This document shows positions 1 through 12,051 of a stretch of 64,000 bases of DNA, one piece after another. The stretch's first letter is position 1, and each line of letters begins with the position of its first letter. A program made the translations under genes and the position numbers. The DNA is from Apophysomyces variabilis (Eukaryota; Mucoromycota; Mucoromycetes; Mucorales; Mucoraceae). The notes under the pieces were generated by a model that was given only the letters and a program-made list of their open reading frames with translations, was not told the origin of the DNA and did no database searches. The DNA is taken from positions 263,061-327,060 of the forward strand of contig MZZL01000391.1 of NCBI GenBank assembly GCA_002749535.1, in the 5' to 3' direction.

Positions 1-138
1 TGCTTGATGCGCTTGCCAAAGAACTAGCGTGAAGGACACTTACATTAAGGAATTAAACGTTTATGCTATTGCCGCTTTATTAAAAAGTCACTTCCCTTTA
101 GTATCAACTATACCTGGAAACTAAGGACTGCATCGAGC

Positions 139-1333
139 ATGTTGATGTCCATAATCGACCATGAGAAACTACTTAATGTCAATTGGATCTTAATGCATAA
201 TCACATGTCAAACTACTATGTCAAGATCTACTTTGGATTCTCAGAATATCTCGTTTTAATCTCTGATCTTCGATCCGTCTGGTTTGAGCGCGGTGATGCA
301 ACTAGAATCATGGAAAGAGCGCAAAGGTTACGCTTCGAAGTAGAAACTGCTGCTCAAGTATCATCTCTCCTGAGGCATTTAAGAAAGTTTTTTGATGACC
401 CAAGTAAATGCCGTTTACAGATGGCAGATGGCAAGGTAGGTCTCACAATCCACAACTACTGCCGTTCCCTCTTACCATTTTTAGGTATCCATCCATTGCG
501 ATAGTCTCACAGGTGTAATGGGGCTTTACTGGCCATTTTTGTGTGAACCCCTTGATAAGGAAACAGGAGATGAATCAACTCTTGGAGGACCTACGGTGTT
601 GTACGAGCATTTCATTTTACCTATGATAACGGTGGCCAATGCGACTGCCAAGGTTATTGGTGCCAAATTGATAGGTGCAATCGAACGACGAGAAACGCTT
701 CCGAGCTATACACAGAACACGCAGACACTTTCCGCATCTCAAATGACTCAATCTGCAGGTTTAGACCGACATTGCATGAATGCCTATGTAGCAATACTCA
801 CTTAATATTTAGATAAAAATACCCAAGACAGTAGCATCGATGTCGAACGTCATATCGAAGAAAGTTTGTTAAAGGTACGGCATGGTTAGCTGCATTGTCC
901 AGATCTAACGTTGTAATAAGACAGCGCCAGGCCATAGTGAGCGTCAACCACCAGCACTGGAACCATCGTGGTTGCGATGGCTTGGCATGGTTACGGGTGA
1001 AGCCGCTGATAAATACGAAGGTAAGTAGAAAAAGCGCTAGGTTCATGTCAGCTGATGAGAAAAAGCGGAGCCTACAATATCGGAAAGAATGAAACCAGAA
1101 CGACACGCGCGGTCAGGTAGCCCGTTAGGTTTGCTTGTGCATCACCCTTCTCCGTCACGTGTGGCCACGCAAGAAGCTGTAGAAGATCTATTAGTAAGCG
1201 GGAACTATTAGGTTTCTTTGTCTTATAGAATGTGCGTTAGGACGATGAAGAGAAGGAACGGTATAGGAAACAAGAAATGGAGCAAGAACTAGAAAGGAAA
1301 AGGAAAACTCAGAAAAGAAAGCGATTGTTTTAG
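139..1333 (+). CDS. NHEJ1: XLF/NHEJ1-like non-homologous end-joining factor
   Basis: Predicted 306-aa protein, close to the roughly 300 aa of animal XLF. Exons 139-435, 485-758, 813-874, 921-1020, 1099-1193 and 1241-1333 join in phase. The head-domain pattern is clear: a Trp near residue 16, a VKIYF..SEYLVLISDL strand, SVWFE (like the human QVWHE) and then GLYWPF (residues 112-117), aligning with the human PFYWNF segment. A hel-rich stretch follows (residues 130-170), as expected for the XLF coiled coil. The protein ends in a Lys/Arg cluster followed by a final Leu-Phe, the layout of the Ku-binding X-KBM of XLF. The family bridges XRCC4-ligase IV at DNA ends in the nucleus (known); that role here is inferred. 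The start Met is the first in frame near the left edge. Splice sites of the short exons 3-5 are the least certain part. Confidence 0.85.
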
Positions 1334-1487
1334 CCAGTTTTTACTGTCTACTCATTTAATGATTAAGTAAGGTGTATGTAATGCAAATATAAATTGTGGA
1401 GAAGCAATAACAGGGAATATGAAATGAGGAAACTAGACTACAAGATGAAATAGATAGAGAAAATGACAGATGAGAGTAGAATATTTT

Positions 1488-2036
1488 CTAATAGCCATCT
1501 GCGACTAACGGTTGAGATGCATCTGTAAGCAAGGAAGGTATGTCATCGTCACAAACTGATTTAGTAGAAACTCGAGATAAGTTGTTTACGATAACGGATG
1601 GCGTGTAAAACTCATGCTGGCCAGATTTTGTTGTTAGACAATCAGAACTAGGTAACCGGAATGTCATGATATCTTCATCCAGATCCAGCCAATGATCCCG
1701 TTTGACGTCGGGCGATGGAGGCATGTAAATGCCTGAATCATCGATGGTCGATAGCTTATAGACTTCTTCTTTGGAGGCTTCCCTGAGGGCCACATTGGAG
1801 TATAGGTATTCTGTTGATACTGCCGGCTGTTTCTTGAAGTTAAAAGAAGGTGAAGGGATAAACAGTTTCCCAGGAGTCGGTTTCTTAGGAACTTCTTCTT
1901 CCTTAGCAGGGCTCGTAGCAAGTGGTTCCACCCCGGTCTTATTGTTCCGTTGCCAAAACCTGACAGGCTTGAGTAAGGATTTATACTTGGATTCTTGTTG
2001 GTGAGGGACGTTGACGACGGTTGCAGAGGCTGACAT
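1488..2036 (-). CDS. hypothetical protein, 182 aa
   Basis: Single open frame of 182 aa, convergent with the XLF gene and ending about 150 bp from it. I do not recognise the family. The N-terminal half is rich in Lys, Pro and Ser; the middle contains MPPSPDV and the C-terminal part is acidic and Ser/Thr-rich, so much of the protein is probably disordered. No membrane segment, signal peptide or catalytic motif is visible. The frame is much longer than neighbouring random frames and has a plausible Met in an A-rich context, which is why it is called. It could also be the last exon of a larger gene starting further right, but no upstream exon was found. Confidence 0.5.
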   Translation of the reverse strand: MSASATVVNVPHQQESKYKSLLKPVRFWQRNNKTGVEPLATSPAKEEEVPKKPTPGKLFIPSPSFNFKKQPAVSTEYLYSNVALREASKEEVYKLSTIDDSGIYMPPSPDVKRDHWLDLDEDIMTFRLPSSDCLTTKSGQHEFYTPSVIVNNLSRVSTKSVCDDDIPSLLTDASQPLVADGY

Positions 2037-4756
2037 GACTTGGAATGATGGTCGAGATTCTATGTGAATTATAACTTATTAAAAGGAGAGAAGAGATTCG
2101 ACAATCAAAAAAACTACGCTGCTATTTAAGGAGTTTGCCGATGGAAAAGAAGAAAAAAAAAGGAAAAGAAAACCCGATTGAAACCTTACCATTGGCAGAG
2201 GGTCATCAACCACGAAAATAGGTAAGAAAGGTCCGATCATATTCTGACTCCAATTATGGCGTCAAGTGCTCACGACCTGGGAAAAGAATGAAACTGCTTT
2301 TGGGGTGTAATACACGGCAAAATAATCGGTACTATAACTGAGGGTGGGAGTATCCTTTAGCCATGTACTTTAATTCCCAAAAATTAAAGTGGCATGTAGC
2401 AATTTCACTCGGCACATTTGGAAACTGGGCTTGACCGCTAAGAAATTCATATTAATTGTCATATCATAAAAGTTTCGGTTGACGAAGTTTACATACCTGT
2501 TAAAAAACTGATGATGCCATACCCATCTCACTGCCAAGCGAATGCAAGATGCATATATAAATTTAAAGTTTCAATGGACTGAGAGTTTGATGTTCGTTGT
2601 TTGCGAAATTATTTTTGGGAAATACAGTATAAGCTGAGCACTGATCATCCCTCGTCACATCGCTGCGTAACGCCAGACATTGCATAAAATACCTAACGTC
2701 ATCGTGGTCCCCAGCTGTACGACGTTGCCAAGACAATGCTTTTGTTGGCGAGCATTTTCTCTTGCTGTGTACACTACAGGATGTGTTTGAATTGCAGTCT
2801 CATTGTTCTAGATATATTATGACGCGCATCACCATTCAACAAACTCTTTCACATACCTTGGTTCGTAGTACGAACAGCTTTTTATTCGAATGAAATCTTT
2901 AAGTGTTTCCCACTTGCCCTACTTGCCAAAGCAAGAATAGCAGGATTTACTGATTGTCCTTATACTGCAATCTTCGATCGCGAGTGACAGCCTTATCTAG
3001 GTGTAGCCTTACATGGATTATGTCTCCCAACAGTTTAAGTGTTAGCTAGTATGAAAAATATAATTGGCTAGTATTTCTACAGATATCTTTCTAAATCTGC
3101 TGTTCATTTTGACTACCAATAGTCAGGTAATTTGGCCGGAAGACGAGAGAAATCTTACCCGACGTGATACAAATTGATTTTTCATCCAGAAACGGAAGGG
3201 ATGACGTTCCAACGTCAGCACAATGGATCGTCATTGGCGCCACTTCTTTCCACATCTGCAGCTCACGGTTAAACGTTTTGCTCCACCCACGCCATGATTA
3301 CCCTGTAAAACTGTTGTAAAGATTAGTTAAAGAAGTGTCGATGGCAATTTATCGGTTAGTAACTCTTAATCGCTCGGTAATTTCTATAAAGAGATCTATT
3401 ACTGCAATGTTTGGTAGTCAATTCTTAACCAGCGATAGACGCATGGTATGTGGTATTATCAGGATTAATTGTCGCGCTATAACCAATCTGTGATCATAGC
3501 CTTCAAACATGCACGAAGGGGAATTATTCGCACAAAGAAAACATGGTCTCCCAACTCTATTGGAATGCATCAGTTTATTTCCGCTGCAGAAGCGCACAGA
3601 AGACTAACTTCCCGTTATACGTCCGTGGCATGCCGTGAAGCGTAAAACAACATCGGTACACATATGCTTAGAGATACGGACCGTATTAACCAAGTTTATG
3701 TAGCATATAAACGGGTTCAATAGGTTGGTTGCTATAGTGACCCTACAAGCATACTTCATCAAATAGCAATAAAGAATAACAACAACCATAAAACAGTCAT
3801 CTGATGGCTTTGTGAGAAGATACCACTGGTAGCTGCCGAATTTGCTAAATGGTTGAAGGGAAGAAGTTTATTTGTGTACTCTCACGTGAAATTCGAAGGT
3901 CTTGTTTCACGAGAAACGGATAACCGCACCCTTTAGAAAAGTCAGCACGCGTTTTTTCAGGCCGATCTCATTGGCCGCGATAGAACTAGGGGATTGTCAT
4001 GAAGTACACCAGATAACGCTTTCTATGAGGGTAATTAGTTTCCATCGATTCTCTCTATACGAATTAAGACCGAATTCAGAGCTTGGATGTGCGTTTGTCT
4101 TCATATTAGCAGCCGAAGATGATTCCCACGCACATTTTTTAATTGGTTGCTTTAATTTGATACCCATGATCGTACATATTGAGTCCTATGAGCAAAGCGC
4201 ATCGGCGATTACTAAGGTAGCCGCTTTTGATGTATGGGATTCTATATTCGGAAAGTGTATACATTTCAACGTTTTAATGGAGTCAGTTTAAACAAGCAAA
4301 TGACCGGTCTTCCGTTTAGAAAGACATAATTGTAATTTGTACTGTTTAATAGAATGTCATAATAGTTTCAATGTATTTTTCATCAATTAGAAAGAGAATA
4401 TATCTCGTATATATAATACATTAGCTGTGGTTAATACGTGGCCAAGAGCACCGAGTCCCGTGTGCTCTGAAAAAGAATGAGAGGACTCTGGCATATATAT
4501 TACTTTTACACCGTTTTTTCCTTAATTTTTTGTGGTGTGTTATTTGTGTCTTATTTTCTCATGAACGCCCTGTTTTGTTTTGAATGACGATTAATTATCT
4601 CTCGCGACCTGAAGTGGTAGATGTCGAAACATGGCCCGAATTTGCAACTCCACAAAACCTTGTGACGGTGTTTCTGTCGCAGACGGGGTGCTTTTTGCGT
4701 CCGCTATTGGAGTGTTCTGAGTCAGGCTGTCTTTTCTCTTCTTCCCCGTCCTCCTC
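2037..4756. other. intergenic, no gene recognised
   Basis: About 2.7 kb between the 182-aa gene and NEM1. Frames of 61 and 129 aa (3902-4291, +) exist but show no family motif, no codon-like periodicity I can defend and no splice partners. An AT-rich TATA-like run lies near 2551. The last 450 bp should hold the NEM1 promoter. Nothing else is supported. Confidence 0.5.
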
Positions 4757-5971
4757 ATGATTTCCGTTCTTTCTTCCCCCAGTAATAGCACGAACACCAC
4801 TTCCACTACAACAGTTGGTGCAGATGCACAAACTATGGCTTCGCTTACTCCGACTTGCTCATCTACCAATACAGGCACGCCGACAACTATCCCCAGCTTA
4901 CGGCGACGGAGAGACAAGCTGTTCTTATCGCATATATTCCATTACCTTACTTTAGTCTATGAATACGTATTTTCCCTCTTCCATATGCGCCGAAAACTCA
5001 TTGAAGCACCCAAGACAACCACTTCATATTCCTCCTCAACCTCTCACCTGTCTCCAACGACTGACCCCAAAAGGGGCAACGCTACAAAATCAGTACCTAC
5101 ATCAAAAGCCTCTAACAAAGCCGCGCTTCAATATTATAAAGGAAAAACATTGGTACTTGATCTGGACGAGACGCTTGTACATTCTGTCCGTCTTGGATCA
5201 GAAGATACCCTGCAAGTGAGCAAGTCTATCAAGCACAAGAAAATAGAAGTACAACATGACAGACAAAGTTTATTATACGAGGTCTATAAACGACCGCATG
5301 CGGATTTTTTCCTTAAAACGGTAGGATCAGGATGCAAAAAGCGAAGGTTTTCTTTTAAAAAAAAAAGACGAATGATTTCTTATTGTTCTTTTTCCTTTTT
5401 TTCAGATCAGTCAGTGGTATAAAGTCGTCATTTTCACTGCATCGATGGCAGAATATGCCAACCCAGTAATTGACTGGCTGGACCAGGATCAGAATCTTAT
5501 TTCCCAGCGCTATTTCAGACAGGTAAAAGAATAAATGCGGGGAATGGGGCTGGCGGGCGGAGGAGAGGAGAAGTAGACCGCAAATTTTGGGGGCTGTGAA
5601 TTTCTCACCATCTTGAACCATACATATAAACAGGCTTGCATCGTACGCAATGGCAATTTTGTCAAAGATATCTCTCTAGCCGAACCTGATCTAGCCAAAG
5701 TATGTCTTGTGGACAACAGCCCTGCTGCGTTTGAGCTCTTTCAAGGTAAAAATCCTTTGGCAACCCGTGACCGTTTTTGGGGAGTGGTTATTTCATAAAA
5801 GGAAAAAAGAAAACTGACTGCATTTATATAGAAAATGGCATTTCCCTTCCAGGTTGGATTTCAAACCCCAACGATGAATGCCTTCTAGATCTTCTACCGC
5901 TGCTAGATGCGCTGAGATTTACAGCCGATGTTCGAAGTATTCTGAAATTGCGACAAATGGGCGCTGTTTGA
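4757..5971 (+). CDS. NEM1: Nem1/Dullard-type nuclear envelope protein phosphatase
   Basis: 303-aa protein from exons 4757-5320, 5406-5522, 5634-5745 and 5853-5971, all in phase with GT-AG introns. The HAD/FCP1-like catalytic signature DLDETLVHS starts at residue 135 (Asp135 nucleophile, Asp137 acid/base). Downstream are KVVIFTAS and the VDNSP loop with the second Asp pair, then [14 protein letters not shown], which is the Dullard/CTDNEP1/Nem1 ending. A hydrophobic stretch near residues 55-75 ([18 protein letters not shown]) fits the N-terminal membrane anchor. In the family, Nem1 with Spo7 dephosphorylates lipin (Pah1) at the nuclear/ER membrane and controls lipid storage (known). The Ser/Thr-rich N-terminus is variable in fungi and the exact start is less certain than the catalytic core. 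Confidence 0.93.
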
Positions 5972-6800
5972 CAGATTAAAATATACTTCCTGTGTCATCT
6001 TGAGCAGGAGCTTTTGTGGAGTAATTGATCAAGTATTTGCTGCAATGCATCTCTTACCGTAACAAATAATGATTATTAACTAACCGTGCAAAAGGAAAAA
6101 ATCCATAAAAGCCAACTTTCAAAGGTAGAAACAGTTCAACCCATATATGATCCCAAGCATGGGAATAGGGACAAGTTAATTATTCCTCCATCATGTGAAT
6201 TAATACTTAAAATATTGCAGGCCGGAATTATAGATGATGTTTTCCTTGGTATACTCGGTTGCAGCTAAACTCAAACTATTCTACTGTCAGTGATAGACGC
6301 TTTTGATCTACAATAAAGAAAACGCTATGTAGAGTAATTTCCGTTGTGAGAATACTCAGTGCATCTGTTATTATTACAGATGAAGGTTAAGGATTGGTTG
6401 TGGGCACTTACATATGACAACAACCAACGTAAAATACTGCGAAACTTGTACTTCGCAATTTATCTATTTATGAGCTTTAACCCATGATAAGTACTTCTAA
6501 TCGTTTGAAAAGACTCTGGTACGAAAGTCCATATTCGGAGCACAAACTATGTGAAGAGAACTGTGGAGTAAGACTCTAAGATATCGCCAAAGAGGGAGTC
6601 TCTACCGATGGAATCAAGAAAATTACGCTAATATCCAAATTCAAACATATGTGTAAGGTACTTGACATTTTCTGCTGACGTCATTCTTAGTCCAAGCGAT
6701 TGGAACCATTGCCCCCGCACAAAAAATCGTAGTGGCGGCGCTCGGCTGCTGTTGTGCTCTCTTTGCTGCCTTGTTTCTTTACACCCCACTCTTCCAGACC
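5972..6800. other. intergenic between NEM1 and SDH3
   Basis: Roughly 830 bp. A 60-aa frame at 6086-6268 (+) has no recognisable motif. The right part should contain the SDH3 promoter. No RNA gene or repeat is seen. Confidence 0.5.
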
Positions 6801-7583
6801 ATGTTGGCCACTCGTTCTATTCTTAACACCATTGCTCAAAGTAATGCCTCGATTTATGCCTTGTTTCAGTTAAATATTGATAATGTGCTGTCTTTCAGAT
6901 CCTGCAACACGCACCGCTCTCTTCAGAAACGCGGCCATTACACCCGTAGGCGTTAGGTAACTACCCTTGAACACTTCTGCTGAACTCTTGTATTTATTTT
7001 TCTTTCAAGACGCTTCAATGCCTCGCCTTCATCGCAAGAGCAGTGCGCTGCCGCTGAATCCGAATTGTTGCGCCAACAGCGCAAGGTCCGCCCCGTTTCT
7101 CCCCATTTGAGCATTTACCAACCTCAGATCACTTGGTACTTGTCGGCAGCTCACAGAATCACGGGTTGTGCTTTGGGTGGTGGTAATGCGGAAACGAAAG
7201 ATAAGGAAGATAGTGCGACTCAATTGTATTGCTTAGCTTTCTATCTCGGCGCCTTGGCCTACCTTGCTGCCCCTGCTATGGGCGTTGCTGTTGACACTGC
7301 CAGTGTCGTGTCCACCGTCGCTGCTGCTCCCGTTGCTGCCAAGATCTTGGCTAAGACCACCGTTGCTTTCCCCTTTGTTTTCCACGGTCTGAACGGAATC
7401 AGACACTTGGTAAGTGGTGCATAGCACGAGGAAAATTTAAAAGAAAAAGAGAACAAGCGATTTATCTCTTTGTGCTAGGTTTGGGATGCAGGTAAATTCA
7501 TCGACATTAAAGATGTGTATAAGACTGGCTATGCCGTCCTTGGTGGAACTGTCTTGGGCTCCTTGTACTTGGCTTCTTTGTAA
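6801..7583 (+). CDS. SDH3: succinate dehydrogenase cytochrome b subunit (SdhC/Sdh3)
   Basis: 182-aa mitochondrial precursor from exons 6801-6840, 6899-6956, 7010-7182, 7237-7409 and 7479-7583. It is the quinone- and heme-binding membrane anchor of complex II in the inner membrane. Seen: a basic, acid-poor N-terminus (MLATRS...) typical of a targeting sequence; RPVSPHLSIYQPQ; HRITG; three hydrophobic segments; and HGLNGIRHLVWD, the HxxxGxRHxxxD motif carrying the heme-ligand His. The fourth exon must be spliced at 7183-7236 because the unspliced frame inserts an 18-residue charged block into the first membrane helix, while splicing restores ALGGAFYLG. The transcript probably ends after the AATAAA near 7599. 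Confidence 0.94.
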
Positions 7584-7598
7584 AGTTGCCTCTGTTAA

Positions 7599-7604
7599 AA
7601 TAAA
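7599..7604 (+). terminator. AATAAA polyadenylation signal of SDH3
   Basis: AATAAA hexamer 16 bp after the SDH3 stop codon, on the coding strand. Position and sequence fit a canonical poly(A) signal; usage is inferred. Confidence 0.5.
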
Positions 7605-8199
7605 GAAAAATCCCGGAAGCATGTGAAAATTTCGCTAATTTGCGGGAAGGAGAGCATCCGGGTTTTGTAGGACATTTTGAAGCGCGAAAGGACGGGAAGT
7701 CTTAAAGGGTAGTACATTCTGGCCGATCGTGATATATTGGTGATTGAGAGGTTTACAACCTTAAAGAAATGTGAAATGAGCTCGACTTGCGAAATACAAC
7801 AATCGAAAACGACGACAAAAGACTTCTCTAAAAGGGAAATCAGCTTTTCATGACGCAAGCTTTGCCTTACTAGCAGCATCAGTAAATAGAATGAATGTCA
7901 ATTTAAATAACTGTACTTCGTTCCGACACTAAAACGCGAGCAGTTATTGAGAGGATCATTGGTATTATGTACTCACATTGGTTTGGATAATCATTTATGC
8001 GCTCTTATTGCCCTACACTTCAACTTGGTTGGTCAATGCAGTCTTTAAAGTTGACCCGCTGATATGGTCAAGGAGCGAGCAGATATCACACGTATTCATC
8101 ATAAATACTTAACGCAAAATAATGTCACACTACACTAGCTGCAATAAAAAGTTTTTTGCTCCACAATACCGCCTGTTCTTTTCTTTCTTTTTTAATTAG
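7605..8199. other. intergenic, no gene recognised
   Basis: About 600 bp between SDH3 and a decayed coding region. A 94-aa minus frame (7595-7879) overlaps the SDH3 3' end and shows no motif. Nothing else is supported. Confidence 0.4.
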
Positions 8200-8872
8200 C
8201 ACAAGAACAACATTGCATCGGCTTTTGGTGCCCGTTACAATCAATACTGGACGAAAATGACTTCGAAGCAAATGGAACAACAAATGCAGAAGCACACTCT
8301 GGCAGCTATTGAAGCTTGTCACGACTCTGTCATGACCACCGTTGAACGTGGAGTCGAAAAAGTGAGTTGTTGGAGTTAAAAGAGGTGAATTGCACCATTA
8401 AATGCTAATGTTTTATTTCCTCTTTTCTCAAACTCCTAGTGAAGTTATCGATGCTGTTGGCGATCATGATCACGAAGCGGGTCCAACCAGCTCTTCTAAA
8501 GGGTCAGCCAAGATGCAGGAGCCTGTCCAAGGTATGCCAGAGAAGAGAGCAATGACGGCCAAACAACTTAAGTAATATTGAACAACAACATGATAAAAAC
8601 GATAAGAACCAAACGTCAGATGCAGGGTGGACACCTACATTAAATGCCGTCGGTTTCTTAATCAGGACCAATAGCTCAGTCAACAGTAGCTGCCGAAGAA
8701 GTCTTCAAAGATAGAAATGAGTTACAGGAGCTCTTGAAATCCTTCGATCTTGCTTATTTGCCTTGGATAATCGAGCTGACTCTAGCGGATATTGTCAATA
8801 CTTTGGAGAAGCAAGTAGAATCATCTTTGGCCGAAAAGCTGACACTATGGGATAGAAAAGCTGCATACATCG

Positions 8873-8910
8873 CAGGAAAGTCGCACGTCATATAAGATGC
8901 GACTTTCCTG
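8873..8910. repeat. 13-bp perfect inverted repeat with 12-nt loop
   Basis: CAGGAAAGTCGCA at 8873-8885 is the exact reverse complement of 8898-8910, separated by 12 nt. It spans the stop codon that ends the second piece of the broken gene. It could be a transcript hairpin or a mobile-element end. Confidence 0.75.
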
Positions 8911-8933
8911 AGATTTTGCCGCTTTTGACTACT

Positions 8934-8986
8934 CGAATTATGCGACATCTGTACGTCTTATATGCGATTGATACGAATTATGCGAC
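8934..8986. repeat. direct repeat CGAATTATGCGAC, two copies 40 bp apart
   Basis: The same 13 bases occur at 8934-8946 and 8974-8986. The core TGCGAC is also in the right arm of the adjacent hairpin (8898-8903), and its reverse complement GTCGCA recurs near 9003. The patch looks like a small repeat cluster inserted in old coding sequence. Confidence 0.65.
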
Positions 8987-9404
8987 CTATGAGAACTTTT
9001 TGTCGCACAGTGTGAAGTTATCTGCGTGGATCGCAGATGAAGCATGCACCAACTATACCAACCGTATGAACGTATCAAGCATCAATCCACATCTTTTACG
9101 GATCGCCGCATGCGAGCTCGGTTTGGCGCTTGAGCCGAAGCTATTTGATACATACAAATATTATGATTTATGGGCTTTGAAACTAATCAACGAACTTAGG
9201 TAATACTCCTGCATTTTTTTTGTACAGCACGTATAGATAAAACAGATGCTAATTTTCCATTTACTTTACAGTCTTGACATTCTTTAGGCGCCGAAGAGCT
9301 TTTCCTGACCAAAATAATAAAGAACGAGTCCTTGCAGTTTCAACAACGATAACTTTTTTAAACGCATTATTCCGCCGATTCAATGATATTGTGGAGCTGC
9401 AATG

Positions 9405-10650
9405 GTAAGGTTTCGCTCCTCTCTTCCCAAATATATAAATATATATATATATCCCTTGAGCAACATGGCTGAATATATTGTTCTCATTAGGTGAGAGATC
9501 GAGCTGAAGGTCTCAAGCGACAGAAGTGGGGCGCAATGGGTCTTACAGTTAACAATAATATCGAAGTTGTCGCTTTTCTAGGGATCTACCTCGGGCACGT
9601 CTTCCCCCCCCCCCCAAAATTATTTGAGCGCCGTTACGATAAAGAAAGAACTTTTTCTCCAAGTAGTATGGAGTATTTTAACATTTCTTTATTACAATTA
9701 GATCAATGAGGCGGTCAACGCACCATGAAACACTGGCATTATAGCCACTATGCCTCGAATAAACTACTTTGAACTACGATAAAGAAGACGCTTTTTGACA
9801 TATTGGCAAGTAACAATATCAATGAGAAGAGCCGAGGAACATACCACAGGTAGCATCTCAGCTACTGATGGAGCTCACTGGGCTATACAAAATGCAAACG
9901 CTAAGGATCACAATGGAATAATAAACGAATGGTCTTATTCAGTTAATAACATTGCATCAAAGAAAGGACAATGTTATACGTGGAACGGACAGGTAGAAAT
10001 ACCAGAGAAGGTACCTTCCGAGGCCGTCCCTCTGCTATCAGTTCCTGTGACGCTACTTGTGCTTTATTCCTCCACTTCTCTCCTACTATTCTTATTGAAT
10101 AACATGTCAACAACATCCTAGCTTACCATAACGCCGCTAAAATAATTTGGGTGAGGAGTGACCTAGGTAAATCCATAGAGAGGGAATTATCTGGGGGAAC
10201 AACAGCTCCGAATGATAAAGTGAAGTTTGACTTGGTAAAGCTGTACCGCAACGCTCAGCGATCACTCAACGTCATCGTGAACTACTTGGGCGATAACTTT
10301 CCGATACGAATATTCTGCTACATATACTACAATAAGTCGCTCTAGTCTGAGTCCCTCATTTTAATCAAAGATAACACCTATGTCCGCAAACGTCACCCTG
10401 CTGTAAAATTTCCAGAGACTGGCAAGGAGCTGAAGCAGATGTCGAACAAGATGCTCGACGTATTCACTTGGCGCGACGGTGTCTTGGAAGTATCACAGCG
10501 GGTTAAGGATGCAGCTCAAGTCTTGTCAGATGTCTTTCTAGACACAAATTCTTCCTCCAGCAAGTCAATGACTCGACATACCTCCAACTTTACTTTTTTT
10601 CTTACATGCCGTTTTTCTTTATATACTATGTTTTCACCAATGTAAAGTAT
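9405..10650 (+). pseudogene. further decayed coding fragments, family unknown
   Basis: Continuation of coding-like sequence in several short plus-strand frames: 9795-10121 (108 aa), 10151-10345 (64 aa) and about 10366-10645. The last reads a charged helical protein segment (RKRHPAVKFPETGKELKQ, then FTWRDGVLEVSQRVKDAAQVLSDVF). Frames change without clear intron signals, so it is called a relic. It may belong to the same former gene as the segment at 8200-9404. I do not recognise the family; lineage-specific expanded families in Mucoromycota genomes are one possibility, unverified. Confidence 0.4.
9430..9453. repeat. AT microsatellite
   Basis: Alternating AT tract of about 24 bp. It lies inside what would be an intron of the broken gene. 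A 12-base C run follows at about 9604-9615. Confidence 0.7.
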
Positions 10651-12051
10651 AAAATCATTTAAACCTGCTATTATGAAAATGAGCTGCATAGCAATCTATC
10701 CAATAGATCCGCGTGAATAGCCATCTGTGTAAAATCTCTGTTGCCAGCTACAGCGCAATTAAACCTTCCGCATTTACATTTTGAGTAAATTTTAATGCCG
10801 GTTTTAAGCGCAAGGCATTAAGAAAGGTTGTCCTCTCAATTCCACGCATAACCACTATCTATTTCTGCCGCCAATATTCATCGCCAGCAACTCCCAAGAA
10901 TGGATAAAAAGACTGGACTTCTTTCTACGGTTAATCCCGGAAAGACAGAAGTTGTAGCTTGCTTTCTTATTGATAGCTTAGAATCTATATAGTCTGACTG
11001 ATTAATCATAAAGCATCGGCAGCCAAGTTGAGATTACTCAAACGCCAAACAGAAGAAGAAATAAGTGCCAAATTAAAAAAAAAAAAAAGATCCCTTGGAT
11101 GCCATATTTAAGCAAAATTCAGTGTGAAGTGCCCTGCTGGAACTGAAAACTGCCTAAATTCGGTCAATCCCCGATGCCACACTCCAGACCCAAATAGAAC
11201 GCTTGCGCTTTTTCCTTTTGCACTATTGAAGTCAATGGTTTTTCACTTTTCCGTTAGAATTGCTACCTTCTAGTTTGACGTATGAGCCAGCACCGAAGAA
11301 TTATTTGCACATCTCGTTTAAGGCAAGCGCTCATGATAAATCGGGGTGTTCAATATCCTACGACAAACCTTGTTACCGAGAGTAAATGTCCTGGTGCTGG
11401 CACTGCTTCGCGTTATATTCTATGGCGTTACTAGGAAAGAACAGAAAAGCGTGGAGCATGGAGACCGGTTCACTCGATCTGGATATTCGCCACGGTTCCA
11501 TCGCGCCACAATGCGAGTTTTAGCACAAGATCGCAATGCTTAACTTGTGTTATTGCGAGAAATTAGGCTACAACACTAGTTCCATAAATCTGTCCCGTGC
11601 CTTGAAGAGCATGACCGTTGGAACCAATGTCGGAGATTTCGGTATTTTCGGAGAAAATCTTTACGTTATCATGGCTCCGATTCAAACTGTCCGGACCACT
11701 GGCCCACGTGGAGCAAGGGATCTGAATCACGCGTTTTGTGGTTGCCATGAGATGATCGATTTTTCCCACGAATAACCCAATCAAAGTTTTGACAGAACCC
11801 GTATATGGATAAGCAGGGGCCTTTAAGAGTGCACAGACGGAATGACCACGGGGGAATGTACAGGATAGAATAAACCGAGCGGACAAGGAGATATATATTG
11901 CGATGACAGAGAGTCAATAATCTCGCCATATTTTCTGAATCCAACATTCATCCCGCCACACACCAGCTCAAAAAATTTTCATTCGTTCAATTTATTTTAG
12001 GCTGTCAACCTTCTTCCACTTTCTTCCATTCTCCCTTAAACAACACAACAA
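10651..12051. other. intergenic, arrestin-gene upstream region
   Basis: 1.4 kb with overlapping short frames on both strands (for example 11536-11775 + and 11563-11886 -), none with a recognisable motif. The stretch just before 12052 is CT-rich (TTCTTCCACTTTCTTCC) and should hold the promoter and 5' leader of the arrestin gene. Confidence 0.45.

Larger units (their letters stand above)
8200..9404 (+). pseudogene. broken multi-exon gene relic, family unknown
   Basis: Coding-like exon pieces with good splice signals lie in order but do not join in one frame. One piece (8200-8360) encodes an Ala/Gln/Glu-rich helix. A second (about 8440-8532) spliced to 8666-8894 reads through a Leu-rich stretch ending SHVI-stop. 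A third (about 9016-9200) spliced to about 9289-9404 gives an Arg-rich helix and NDIVELQW. The first two pieces are out of phase at their only plausible splice junction, and the stop at 8893-8895 separates the rest. A hairpin and repeats sit exactly at that break. No domain is recognised. It may be an active gene with an unusual structure, but decay is simpler. Confidence 0.45.

Noticed and set aside
3902..4291. 129-aa plus-strand frame as a gene
   Set aside because: No motif, no splice partner and composition like random AT-rich DNA.
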